In this document: positions 57,539 through 64,000 of the stretch, piece by piece | Position numbering within the stretch: position 1 is the stretch's first letter | Layout: each line of letters opens with the position of its first letter | NCBI GenBank assembly: GCA_001184205.1 | Contig: LBMP01000001.1 | Span: 1,473,262-1,537,261, forward strand | Direction of reading: 5' to 3' | Source: Desulfocarbo indianensis | GTDB taxonomy: Bacteria; Desulfobacterota; Desulfarculia; Desulfarculales; Desulfarculaceae | Length of the DNA stretch: 64,000 bases | Notes under the pieces: model-generated | Databases searched by the model: none | The model's input: only the letters and a program-made list of their open reading frames with translations | What the model was told of the DNA's origin: nothing | Program-made: the position numbers and the translations under genes

Positions 57539-58663
57539 TCAGGGCTCCACCGTGGTGACGTAGATGAATTTACCGTCCTTGATGGTGAGGATCACCGCCG
57601 TCTTCACCGCGTCGTGCTCCACCAGGGAGGTGCGCCCGCACACGCCGGGGAAATCCTTGGTGGCCTCCAGGGCCTTCACCACCTCAGCGGGCTTGACCGA
57701 ACCGGCCTGGGCCATGGCGTTCAACAGGATATTATAGGTGTCGTAACCCAGGGCTCCCAAGGCGTCGGGGGCCTTGTGGTATTTTTCGCGGTAGGCCTTG
57801 GCGTAGAGCTTGCCGGCCTGGGTGGACACGCCGCCCTCATCGAAATGGGTGGTCAGATAAAGGCCCTCCACGGCCTGGCCGCCGATCTTCACGGTCTCGT
57901 CGGCCTGGGCGGCGTCGCCGGAGAGAAATGGCTGTTGCAGACCCATCTCGCGGGCCTGGCGGATGATGAGGGGCTCCTCCGGCAGGTAGCCGGGCAGGTA
58001 AATCAGGTCAACGCCGGCCGCCTTCACCGTGCCCAACTGGGCCGAGAATTCCTGGTCGCCGTGGGAGTACTTGACGACCTGCGCCACCTGGCCGCCCAGT
58101 TTCTTGAAGGAACGGAGGAAAAAGCTGCCCAGCCCCACCGAGTAATCGCGGCTCACGTCCATCATCACCGCCGCCCGCCGGGCCTTCAGGTCGTTATAGG
58201 CGAAGTCGGCGGCCACGCCCCCCTGGAAAGGGTCTATGAAGCAGGTCCGGAAAACGTACTTCTTGCCCTTGGTCACCAGGGGATTGGTGGCCCAGCCGCT
58301 GACCATGGGCACCCCCGCCGCCTCGGCTATGGGCGCCGCCGCCAGGGTGGGGGAGCTGGAGAGGGCGCCGATTATGGCGTCCACCCGGTCGCGCTGGATG
58401 AGACGGTTGGCCGCGTTGGTGGATTCCACCTTGTCGGATTTGTTGTCGGTGAGCACCAGTTCCACCGGCCGGCCCAAGACGTCGGGACGATGGGCGTGGG
58501 CCAGCTTCAAGCCGGCCAGCGCCATGTCGCCATAGGCGGCGGCGGGGCCGGTGATGGGCAGGATGAGGCCGATCTTGATGGGTTGGTCCGCGGAACTCGC
58601 CGCCGGCGGGGCAAGGCATAGGATGGTCAGGGCGCAGAGTACCAAGACTAGCTTGCTTTTCAC
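57539..58663 (-). CDS. LivK-like ABC substrate-binding protein (1)
   Basis: A 374-residue periplasmic binding protein of the type I (Leu/Ile/Val) fold. The signal peptide is LVLVLCALTILCLAPPA (cleavage near SSA). Typical segments are IKIGLILPITGPAAAYGDMALAG, VVELVLTDNKSD-type region and DAIIGALSSSPTLAAAPIAE. It starts at GTG 58663 with AAGGAGG at 8 bases. It is paralogous to the next upstream gene (shared GPAAAYG/GPVAAYG and FRTCFIDPFQG/FRVCFIDPFQG), so the two probably arose by duplication and offer two ligands to one transporter. Confidence 0.9.
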   Translation of the reverse strand: MKSKLVLVLCALTILCLAPPAASSADQPIKIGLILPITGPAAAYGDMALAGLKLAHAHRPDVLGRPVELVLTDNKSDKVESTNAANRLIQRDRVDAIIGALSSSPTLAAAPIAEAAGVPMVSGWATNPLVTKGKKYVFRTCFIDPFQGGVAADFAYNDLKARRAAVMMDVSRDYSVGLGSFFLRSFKKLGGQVAQVVKYSHGDQEFSAQLGTVKAAGVDLIYLPGYLPEEPLIIRQAREMGLQQPFLSGDAAQADETVKIGGQAVEGLYLTTHFDEGGVSTQAGKLYAKAYREKYHKAPDALGALGYDTYNILLNAMAQAGSVKPAEVVKALEATKDFPGVCGRTSLVEHDAVKTAVILTIKDGKFIYVTTVEP

Positions 58664-58705
58664 GTGGCGGCCTCCTTCCCTCGCTGCCGGCCCGGCAAAA
58701 AGGGG

Positions 58706-59875
58706 CTAGGGTTCGATGGTGGTCACATATTGGAATTGCCCGTTTTTCACCTGCATGACGACCGCGCTCTTGACGGCGTTGCCATCGGGGCCGATGTCAA
58801 AGGAGCCGCTGGCCCCCTGGAAGCCCTTGGTGCTGGCCAGGGCCTCGCGCAGCTTGACGCCGTCGGTGCAGCCGGCGCGCTGGATGGCGTCCAACAGCGC
58901 CAGGTAGGCGTCGGCGCCCAACACGTGGAAACTGGCCACGTCTTCCTTCAGGCGGTCTTGCTGTTTCATATCCTGATAATGGGCCAGGAAGCCTTTGGCC
59001 AAAACGCTTTGGGCGCTTTCCGGATGAAAATGGGCGGTGAAGGTGAAGCCTTCCACCGCGGGGCCGCCGATTTTCAACAGCTCCGGGGCCTGGGCCCCGT
59101 CGCCCGAGAGAATGGGCAGATTCAGGCCCAGCTCGGCGGCCTGGCGCGCCACCAGGGCGTCCTCGGTGTAATAGTTGGGGAGGTAGAGGATCTCGGCCGG
59201 GGATTGCTTGATGGAGCCCAACTGGGCCGAGAAATCCTGGTCGCCGGTGTTGCACTTGGCCTGGGCCACGATGTGGCCGCCCAGCCGCTTGAACTCCCGC
59301 ATGAAGAAGGCCGCCAGGCCCACGCTGTAATCCTGGCTCACGTCTATGAGCAGGGCGGCCTTGCGTTTGCCCAGGTTCTTATAGGCGTAGCGGGCCGCCG
59401 CCTGGCCCTGGAAGGGGTCTATGAAGCACACCCGGAAAACGTAGTTCTTGCCCTGGGTGAGAATGGGGCTGGTGGCCGCGGGCGATACCAGGGGCACCTG
59501 GGCGGCCTCGGCGATGGGGGCGGCGGCCAGCGCCCGGTTGGAGGTGACCGGGCCCAAGAGGGCGACGGCTTTTTCTTTTTTGATCAGCCGGGTGGCGCCG
59601 TTGGCCGCTTCCACGCTGTCGCTCTTGGTGTCCACCACCACCAGGCGCACCGGGCGGCCCAGGACCTGCGGCCGCATTTGATGCGCGATTTGTATGCCCG
59701 TGTGGGTCATCTGCCCATAGGCGGCCACCGGGCCGGTCATGGGCATCAGGGCGCCGATCACGATGGGCTGGGGCTCGGCGGCGAGAACCGCGGCGGCGGC
59801 TTGCATGATCAGCAGCAGGCTGGCCGCCAAGGCCAGGATGAAGGTTACAGCGGGTCGCCGCGGACGGCTGGTCAT
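58706..59875 (-). CDS. LivK-like ABC substrate-binding protein (2)
   Basis: A 389-residue paralogue of the gene at 57539, 42 bases upstream of it. It has a signal peptide (FILALAASLLLIMQAAAAVLA), then IVIGALMPMTGPVAAYGQM, LVVVDTKSDSVEAANGATRLI, FRVCFIDPFQGQAAARYAY and ILYLPNYYTEDALVARQAAE. Both proteins end in the same sequence type (VTTxEP). ATG 59875 is preceded by AAGGAG at about 8 bases; an in-frame start at 59905 is less likely. It is the first gene of the pair, and the liv permease/ATPase genes lie about 4 kb downstream on the same strand. Confidence 0.9.
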   Translation of the reverse strand: MTSRPRRPAVTFILALAASLLLIMQAAAAVLAAEPQPIVIGALMPMTGPVAAYGQMTHTGIQIAHQMRPQVLGRPVRLVVVDTKSDSVEAANGATRLIKKEKAVALLGPVTSNRALAAAPIAEAAQVPLVSPAATSPILTQGKNYVFRVCFIDPFQGQAAARYAYKNLGKRKAALLIDVSQDYSVGLAAFFMREFKRLGGHIVAQAKCNTGDQDFSAQLGSIKQSPAEILYLPNYYTEDALVARQAAELGLNLPILSGDGAQAPELLKIGGPAVEGFTFTAHFHPESAQSVLAKGFLAHYQDMKQQDRLKEDVASFHVLGADAYLALLDAIQRAGCTDGVKLREALASTKGFQGASGSFDIGPDGNAVKSAVVMQVKNGQFQYVTTIEP

Positions 59876-59989
59876 GGCCACGCTCCTTGCCTTGGGTTTA
59901 TTCACGGGGAAGATAGGGCCGCCCCGGCGAACCTCTGAGAGCCAAAAGGCATATGCGCTTCTAAATTTAATGTGTTAGCGGCGCGAGTG

Positions 59990-60427
59990 TCAAGGTTGCG
60001 GGCGGCCTTGCTGGCAGGGCAAGGCGCTGCGCCTGAATCCCCTGGCGGCGCGGAAACACAGGAAATAGAAGCGCGGCCCCACCCGGTTGGTCACTTGATC
60101 GCTTAAAAGGTGATAAACCCAGCCGGCGGCCAGGCACCAGGCCCAGGGCGGCGCGCTCCACAGCCAAAAGGCAAAAACCGTTACGGCCGCCAGTTCCCAG
60201 GAATGGAAGAGCAGGATCAGGCGCTCGGTCAAATGCCCGCGGTATTCCGCATAAAACGATCGCAGCTTGAAGCGGCCCCTTTTAAGCCAGAGATAATCGG
60301 CCACGTGATCCACGTCCACCAGAACCCCGGCCGCCACGGCCGCCGCCGCCTCCGGCGCGGAAGCGCCCAGGGCGTACAGCCCTCCCGCCAGGGGAAGGGC
60401 CGCCACAAAATGCCCCCAAGGACTCAT
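59990..60427 (-). CDS. Small membrane protein with His/Asp motifs, unknown function
   Basis: A 145-residue protein with about three or four helices (ALPLAGGLYALGA, AAAVAAGVLVDVDHVADYL, AWCLAAGWVYHLLSDQ). The conserved-looking DVDHVADYL and HSWE ... YHLLSDQ combination recalls membrane-bound metal-dependent hydrolases of the YdjM/YbcI type, where Asp and His bind zinc. The family is not certain. It is a single gene, and no ribosome site stands out before ATG 60427. Confidence 0.5.
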   Translation of the reverse strand: MSPWGHFVAALPLAGGLYALGASAPEAAAAVAAGVLVDVDHVADYLWLKRGRFKLRSFYAEYRGHLTERLILLFHSWELAAVTVFAFWLWSAPPWAWCLAAGWVYHLLSDQVTNRVGPRFYFLCFRAARGFRRSALPCQQGRPQP

Positions 60428-60621
60428 AGGACTTGCGCTCCAGGTGCCATGGCGGTCATGATAGGCGTTAAGCGGTCGCGGCGCAAGGTGGCCAAGTCAC
60501 TTTTACTTATCGCAAAACCCGCTGATGCCAAAGTCGAGCCGGAGACGGATGCAATAGACCATGCTCTTTGATATCGGCGGAACCCATGGGGGGCCAGCCA
60601 GGGGAGGTGGAGTTCGGGCGT

Positions 60622-60636
60622 GATAATGATAATGAA
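60622..60636 (+). promoter_or_regulatory. Fur-box-like sequence upstream of the diguanylate cyclase
   Basis: TGATAATGATAATGA (from 60621) matches the 7-1-7 Fur box TGATAAT-N-ATTATCA at 12 of 14 positions, with two perfect GATAAT units (60622-60633). A TATAAT at 60663-60668 is downstream. The rest of the gap 60428-60724 shows no supportable gene. Confidence 0.45.
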
Positions 60637-60724
60637 TTGATGCGCGGCCTGGGTCTATCCCATATAATGCGTATGATTATAATTCGTTACCTGCTTGCCC
60701 CCCAACCTTTGCCCAAAGGCGGCC

Positions 60725-61852
60725 ATGGTTTCGCTTTGTGAAAACAAGGACGGCCTAGCCCGTCTTCAAGACAAACAAGCCGCTCTGCAAGCCATCGTGC
60801 GGGTGATGGCCGGCAGCGTGCAGCTTGACGTGCTGCCGGTTTTCGAGGAGACCCTGGCCCAGGTAACCGCCGCCTTGAGGGCCCCCATGGCGGCCCTGCA
60901 CCTCCTGGGCGGCGAGGATGAGCAGCTTACCCTGGTGCAGCACCAGGGCCTGGACCCGGTGATGAGCCGGACCTGGGTCCGTCTCAATCTTGACGGCGAC
61001 ACTCCGCCCGCGCTGGCGCATCGAACCGGCCATGGCCAGGAGTTCGAGGCCCGGGAAACCGTGCCCGGCATGGGCGCGGTGGTGACGGCTCCGGTGCGCG
61101 GGGCGGACATCGGCCTGGGGGCCTTGAGCGTGATGTGGGGCGGGGAGGCCGACCGCCTGGAGCCGGACGAGGAGCGCCTGCCCTTTTTGGAAACCGTGGG
61201 TCATCTGCTGGGCCTGGCCATCGAGCACGCCGGCCTGGTGGCCGAGCTGGTGGATAGGGTCAACGAGCTGCGCCAGATCAAGGAGCAGGAAGAGCGCCGC
61301 GCGCTGGAGCTGGCCGAGCTGAACCAGCGCCTGCAGCGGGCCAACGTTCGCCTGGAAGAGCTTTCCATCACCGACGAATTGACCGGCCTGTTCAACCGGC
61401 GTCATTTCATCCAGCGGCTGGACGAGGAGATCGCGCGCTCCCGCCGGCAAAAGCATCCCATCAGCCTCATCATGGCCGACCTGGATCATTTCAAGCGCAT
61501 AAACGACACCATGGGGCACCAGGTGGGGGACGAGGCCCTGAAGCATTTCGCGGACTGGATCAAGGGCGGCGTGCGGCGCATGGATCTGGTGGGCCGCTAC
61601 GGCGGCGAGGAGTTCGTGGTGCTCCTGGTGGACTGCGGGCCCAAGCGGGCCTTGATGGTGGCCGACAAGCTGCGGCGCGAGGTGGCGCGGCGGTCCCAGG
61701 TGCCGCCCTTTGACCGCTTGGGAGGCTTCACCGTGAGCATGGGGGTCAGCAAGCTGACCGATGACGACTGCGCGCAATCGCTCATAGGCCGGGCCGACCA
61801 GGCGCTCTACAAAGCCAAGGAGGGGGGCCGCAACCAGGCGGCCCTGGCCTAA
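60725..61852 (+). CDS. GAF-GGDEF diguanylate cyclase
   Basis: A 375-residue soluble enzyme predicted to make c-di-GMP from GTP. Residues about 20-170 form a GAF domain, then a coiled coil (ELRQIKEQEERRALELAELNQ), then the GGDEF domain (about 215-370). The active site YGGEEF is intact, and the product-inhibition site RRMD lies five residues before it. Metal- and base-contacting residues lie in ADLDHFKRINDTMGH. I start at ATG 60725 with AAAGGCGG upstream; a TTG at 60695 is possible. A Fur-box-like sequence in the promoter region suggests iron control. Confidence 0.92.
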   Translation: MVSLCENKDGLARLQDKQAALQAIVRVMAGSVQLDVLPVFEETLAQVTAALRAPMAALHLLGGEDEQLTLVQHQGLDPVMSRTWVRLNLDGDTPPALAHRTGHGQEFEARETVPGMGAVVTAPVRGADIGLGALSVMWGGEADRLEPDEERLPFLETVGHLLGLAIEHAGLVAELVDRVNELRQIKEQEERRALELAELNQRLQRANVRLEELSITDELTGLFNRRHFIQRLDEEIARSRRQKHPISLIMADLDHFKRINDTMGHQVGDEALKHFADWIKGGVRRMDLVGRYGGEEFVVLLVDCGPKRALMVADKLRREVARRSQVPPFDRLGGFTVSMGVSKLTDDDCAQSLIGRADQALYKAKEGGRNQAALA

Positions 61853-61978
61853 AGGGCGGCCGCGGGCGCGCGGAGGCGGGCTGGCCGGCAGGCTGCCAGG
61901 AGAACAAAAAAAACCCTTCCCGCCGTTGCCGGACGTTTGCGATCGATCCCCGGTTTTCAGGAAGGATAGGCTGGCGGA

Positions 61979-62098
61979 CTAGCCTTTTTGCTCTTGGGCC
62001 TTTTCGGCCTTGTCCTGCCGCCAGCCCAGATAGGCCATCAAGAAGGCGATAAACAGCGAAGCCCCCACCACGATATAAAAATCCCAGCCAATTCCCAT
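61979..62098 (-). CDS. 39-residue single-helix membrane peptide
   Basis: ATG 62098 to TAG 61979. The product begins MGIGWDFYIVVGASLFIAFL, one clear membrane helix, then a charged tail (WRQDKAEKAQEQKG). AAGGCGG lies 8 bases upstream. The composition (hydrophobic helix, basic then mixed-charge cytosolic tail) resembles small accessory subunits such as CcoQ-like or transport-regulating microproteins. No partner gene is adjacent, so the function is unknown. Confidence 0.6.
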   Translation of the reverse strand: MGIGWDFYIVVGASLFIAFLMAYLGWRQDKAEKAQEQKG

Positions 62099-62180
62099 GC
62101 TCGACCGCCTTGTCTGTTGGTCCGGCGTTCAGCCGCCAGTTAGCTAAAGCATATCATCCGCCGGCCGCTCCGGGCAAGAT

Positions 62181-62963
62181 TCAGGTTAGATCGAAACTGG
62201 CCAGCAGCGGGGTGTGGTCCGAGGGCTTGGCCAGGCCGCGCGGCTTAGTATCCACCCAGCAATCCCGGCAGATTTTAGCCAGGGGCGGGGTGGCCAGAAT
62301 ATGATCGATGCGCCAGCCCAGGTTGCGCTGGAAAGACTTGGGCAGGCGGTAATCCCAAAAGGTGTATTGCTTTAAGTCGGGATGGTGTTTACGGAAAAGG
62401 TCCACCAGGCCCCAATCCAAAAAGCGCTGAAACGCGGCGCGCACCTGGGGATTAAAATCGCTTTCGCCCTCCAGGCGCACGGGGTCGTACACGTCGATTT
62501 CCTGGGGCGCCACGTTCAGGTCGCCGGTGAGGATAACCCGGCCGTCCTTTTGGTGGTTTTTCTCCAGCCAGGCCAAAACCCTTTCGAAATAGCGCAGCTT
62601 GTATTGAAAGGCCGGATGGCCCTCCTCCCGGCCCTGGGGCAGGTAGGCGTTGGCCACCCACAGGCCGTCCACCCGCAGGGCCAGAAAGCGGGCCTCGGGG
62701 TCGTCCTCGCCGTCGTCCAGCCCGGTCAGAATCTCCTCCGGCGGGTTTTTAGTGAGCACCGCCACCCCATTGTAGGATTTCTGGCCCAGAAACGCCACGT
62801 GATAGCCGGCTTCCTCCAGGGCTTCCTTGGGGAAATCTTTGTCCTGGGCCTTGGTCTCCTGCAGGCAGACCACCTGGGGGGATTGCTCCTTGAGCCAATC
62901 CAGCACGATGCCCAGGCGGGCCCTGATTCCGTTTACGTTGAAGGTGGCCAAGTTCCAGGTCAT
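62181..62963 (-). CDS. xth: Exodeoxyribonuclease III
   Basis: A 260-residue AP endonuclease/exonuclease III. Motifs are complete: WNLATFNVNGIRARL, VVCLQETKAQD (metal-binding Glu), GVAVLTKNPP, VANAYLPQG, VILTGDLNVAP (Asp, Asn), FTFWDYRLPKSFQRNLGWRIDHIL and SDHTPLLASF (catalytic Asp-His). It repairs abasic and oxidised DNA ends. ATG 62963 has GGAG at 6 bases. Single gene. Confidence 0.95.
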   Translation of the reverse strand: MTWNLATFNVNGIRARLGIVLDWLKEQSPQVVCLQETKAQDKDFPKEALEEAGYHVAFLGQKSYNGVAVLTKNPPEEILTGLDDGEDDPEARFLALRVDGLWVANAYLPQGREEGHPAFQYKLRYFERVLAWLEKNHQKDGRVILTGDLNVAPQEIDVYDPVRLEGESDFNPQVRAAFQRFLDWGLVDLFRKHHPDLKQYTFWDYRLPKSFQRNLGWRIDHILATPPLAKICRDCWVDTKPRGLAKPSDHTPLLASFDLT

Positions 62964-63079
62964 GCGGTCTCCGTTTCCCGGCGGTTGCAAGGTTGCGCTC
63001 CAGGGTTGCCTTGGATCAGCCCTAACGTTACACTTGCGGTCAGACCCCTGACAAGCCCAAGGGGCCTTGGAGGTGTGAA

Positions 63080-63334
63080 ATGCCGATTTATGAATTCCGC
63101 TGCGATGCCTGCGGCGAGATTTTCGAGCTTCTGGCGCTCAACAGCAAGGAACAGAAAGAGGCTCGCTGCCCTCAATGCGGCGGCGAGGACCTGGTGCGGG
63201 TGATGAGCGCCTGCGCCTCGGTGGTGGATAACTCCCCCTCCTCCGGCGCTTCGGCCGCTCCCCAGATGCAAAGCCGCTCCTGCGCCAATTCCGGCTCCTG
63301 CGCCACCATCACCCTGCCGGGCCACGAACGCTAG
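63080..63334 (+). CDS. FmdB-like zinc ribbon protein
   Basis: An 84-residue protein: MPIYEFRCDACGEIFELL followed by CPQCGG gives the two CxxC pairs of the FmdB zinc ribbon. The Ser/Ala-rich tail holds two further Cys (SRSCANSGSC). FmdB-type proteins are small putative regulators first noted next to formamidase/amidase genes. It is a separate unit between xth and the formate dehydrogenase-like gene, with GGAGG upstream of ATG 63080. Confidence 0.85.
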   Translation: MPIYEFRCDACGEIFELLALNSKEQKEARCPQCGGEDLVRVMSACASVVDNSPSSGASAAPQMQSRSCANSGSCATITLPGHER

Positions 63335-63414
63335 CTCCAAAGCTACCTCAAGGCCCGAGAGCGGCCAGCAACGCAGGGTGCCGCTGGCTGGCGCAGCCGG
63401 CCGCCTGGCCAAGT

Positions 63415-63455
63415 AAAAACCCTCCGCCCTGGTAGAGGCGGAGGGTTTTGTTTTT
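63415..63455. terminator. Bidirectional terminator
   Basis: Perfect 9-bp stem CCCTCCGCC (63420-63428)/GGCGGAGGG (63437-63445), an A-run before and TTTTGTTTTT after, between convergent genes ending at 63334 and 63469. Confidence 0.92.
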
Positions 63456-63468
63456 ACGGCCCGTCAGG

Positions 63469-64000
63469 CTAAAGCTTGCTGATTTTCACGGCGCAGGCCT
63501 TGTATTCGGCGGTTTGGGAGACGGGGTCGTAGACCGGGTTGGTGAGCCAGTTGGCGCAGTTTTCCCGGAAGTGGAAGGCCATCCAGACCATGCCGGGCGG
63601 CACCTCCTTGGTGACCCGGGCGGTGACCTCCACCTTGCCCCGGCGCGAGGCCACCCGTATCTTCTCGCCGTTAGCAATGCCCAGCTTGGCCGCGTCGTCC
63701 AGGGAAATATCGGCGGTCTCCTCGCCCAAGAGATCGTTGAGCCCGCCGCTGCGGCCGGTCTGGGTGCGGGTGTGGTAATGATACAGCCGCCGGCCGGTGC
63801 TCAGCACCAGGGGATATTCCTCGTCAGCCACCTCGGCCGCGGGCGTCCAGTCCACCGGCTTGAAATTGCCCAGGCCGCAGGTGAAGCAGCCGTCCTTGTG
63901 CAAAAACGCGGTGCCCAGATGGTTCTCGTCGGGCACCGGCCATTGCAGGCCGTCCCTTTGGATGCGGCGGAATTTGATGCCCGCCAGCTGCGGCGCCAGC
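63469..64000 (-). CDS. Formate dehydrogenase-type molybdopterin subunit, C-terminal part
   Basis: The frame is open from the window end and stops at 63469; about 176 C-terminal residues are visible. LVLSTGRRLYHYHTRTQTGRS, the acidic-rich start of the last domain (ISLDDAAKLGIANGEKIRVASRRG), VPPGMVWMAFHF, NWLTNPVYDPVSQTAEYK and CAVKI are the standard end of FdhA-like members of the DMSO reductase family (molydopterin dinucleotide-binding domain). The catalytic Sec/Cys lies outside the window, so formate specificity is likely but not proved. It is followed by a strong terminator, so it is the last gene of its operon. Confidence 0.85.
   Translation of the reverse strand, partial: LAPQLAGIKFRRIQRDGLQWPVPDENHLGTAFLHKDGCFTCGLGNFKPVDWTPAAEVADEEYPLVLSTGRRLYHYHTRTQTGRSGGLNDLLGEETADISLDDAAKLGIANGEKIRVASRRGKVEVTARVTKEVPPGMVWMAFHFRENCANWLTNPVYDPVSQTAEYKACAVKISKL

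Noticed and set aside
60449..60571. 40-codon plus-strand frame starting at ATG 60449
   Set aside because: Poor ribosome site and no recognisable features; it lies in the promoter gap before the diguanylate cyclase.

Overview
The window is about 64 kb of GC-rich bacterial DNA with tightly packed, operon-organised genes. The content suggests a motile anaerobe or facultative anaerobe of the Desulfobacterota (old Deltaproteobacteria), possibly near the Desulfarculia. Pointers are branched-chain-type Liv ABC transporters, many 4Fe-4S proteins, a formate dehydrogenase-like molybdoenzyme, a xanthine dehydrogenase-type hydroxylase, a sigma-54 PAS activator, ferrous iron uptake, and a dense two-component/c-di-GMP set. 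This placement is inference from gene content; no rRNA, tRNA, CRISPR array or complete insertion sequence was seen.

Layout. 1-3.3 kb: end of a Liv transporter (livM fragment, livG, livF) followed by an acyl-CoA ligase. 3.4-6 kb: a DUF2080-like small protein, a membrane metallophosphoesterase and a DUF1571 exported protein. 6.3-8.8 kb (minus strand): a translationally coupled trio of Tat-exported ModA-like binding protein, NapH-like membrane ferredoxin and NifB-like radical SAM enzyme. 9-11.6 kb: a secreted DUF4214 protein behind a structured, terminator-like leader, and a membrane protein with a zinc-ribbon-like tail. 12-15.7 kb: three-subunit molybdenum hydroxylase with a clear sigma-70 promoter and an upstream dyad. 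16.3-22 kb: tandem duplication of an 871-residue secreted protein with five Fn3-like repeats. 22-24.8 kb: FetAB-type exporter and a DUF362 ferredoxin. 25-26.2 kb: Fic protein with its own consensus promoter.

26.2-30 kb is a regulon-like unit: a HybA-like ferredoxin and a small membrane subunit are preceded by a near-consensus sigma-54 promoter, with GTTAAC repeats about 100 bp upstream and the PAS/sigma-54 activator just beyond. The same GTTAAC hexamer recurs three times on the other side of the activator, in front of a TusA-like protein that lacks the catalytic cysteine. 30.1-35.3 kb is an iron island: a Fur-FeoA fusion, feoA, feoB, a Cys-rich FeoB-associated protein and an LbtU-like porin.

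35.5-46 kb is signalling: a chemoreceptor, then on the minus strand REC-GAF-HD-GYP, PilZ, histidine kinase, HEAT-repeat protein, CheY-like receiver, REC-TPR and PAS kinase, with a FlaG-like gene behind tandem sigma-28 boxes. The HD-GYP gene carries an in-frame TAA that cuts off its conserved tail. 46.2-49.5 kb holds a catalytically dead GSA aminotransferase-like protein, a DsbD-alpha-like exported protein, DedA, a Cys-rich peptide and an RsbW-like ATPase. 49.5-60 kb holds a ModF-like dual ATPase, a complete Liv system (F, G, M, H plus two LivK-like binding proteins), and a hybrid kinase with its own periplasmic solute-binding domain inserted in that locus. 60-64 kb has a GAF-GGDEF diguanylate cyclase behind a Fur-box-like sequence, a 39-residue membrane peptide, exonuclease III, an FmdB-like zinc ribbon, and the C-terminal part of a formate dehydrogenase-type molybdopterin subunit that runs off the window.
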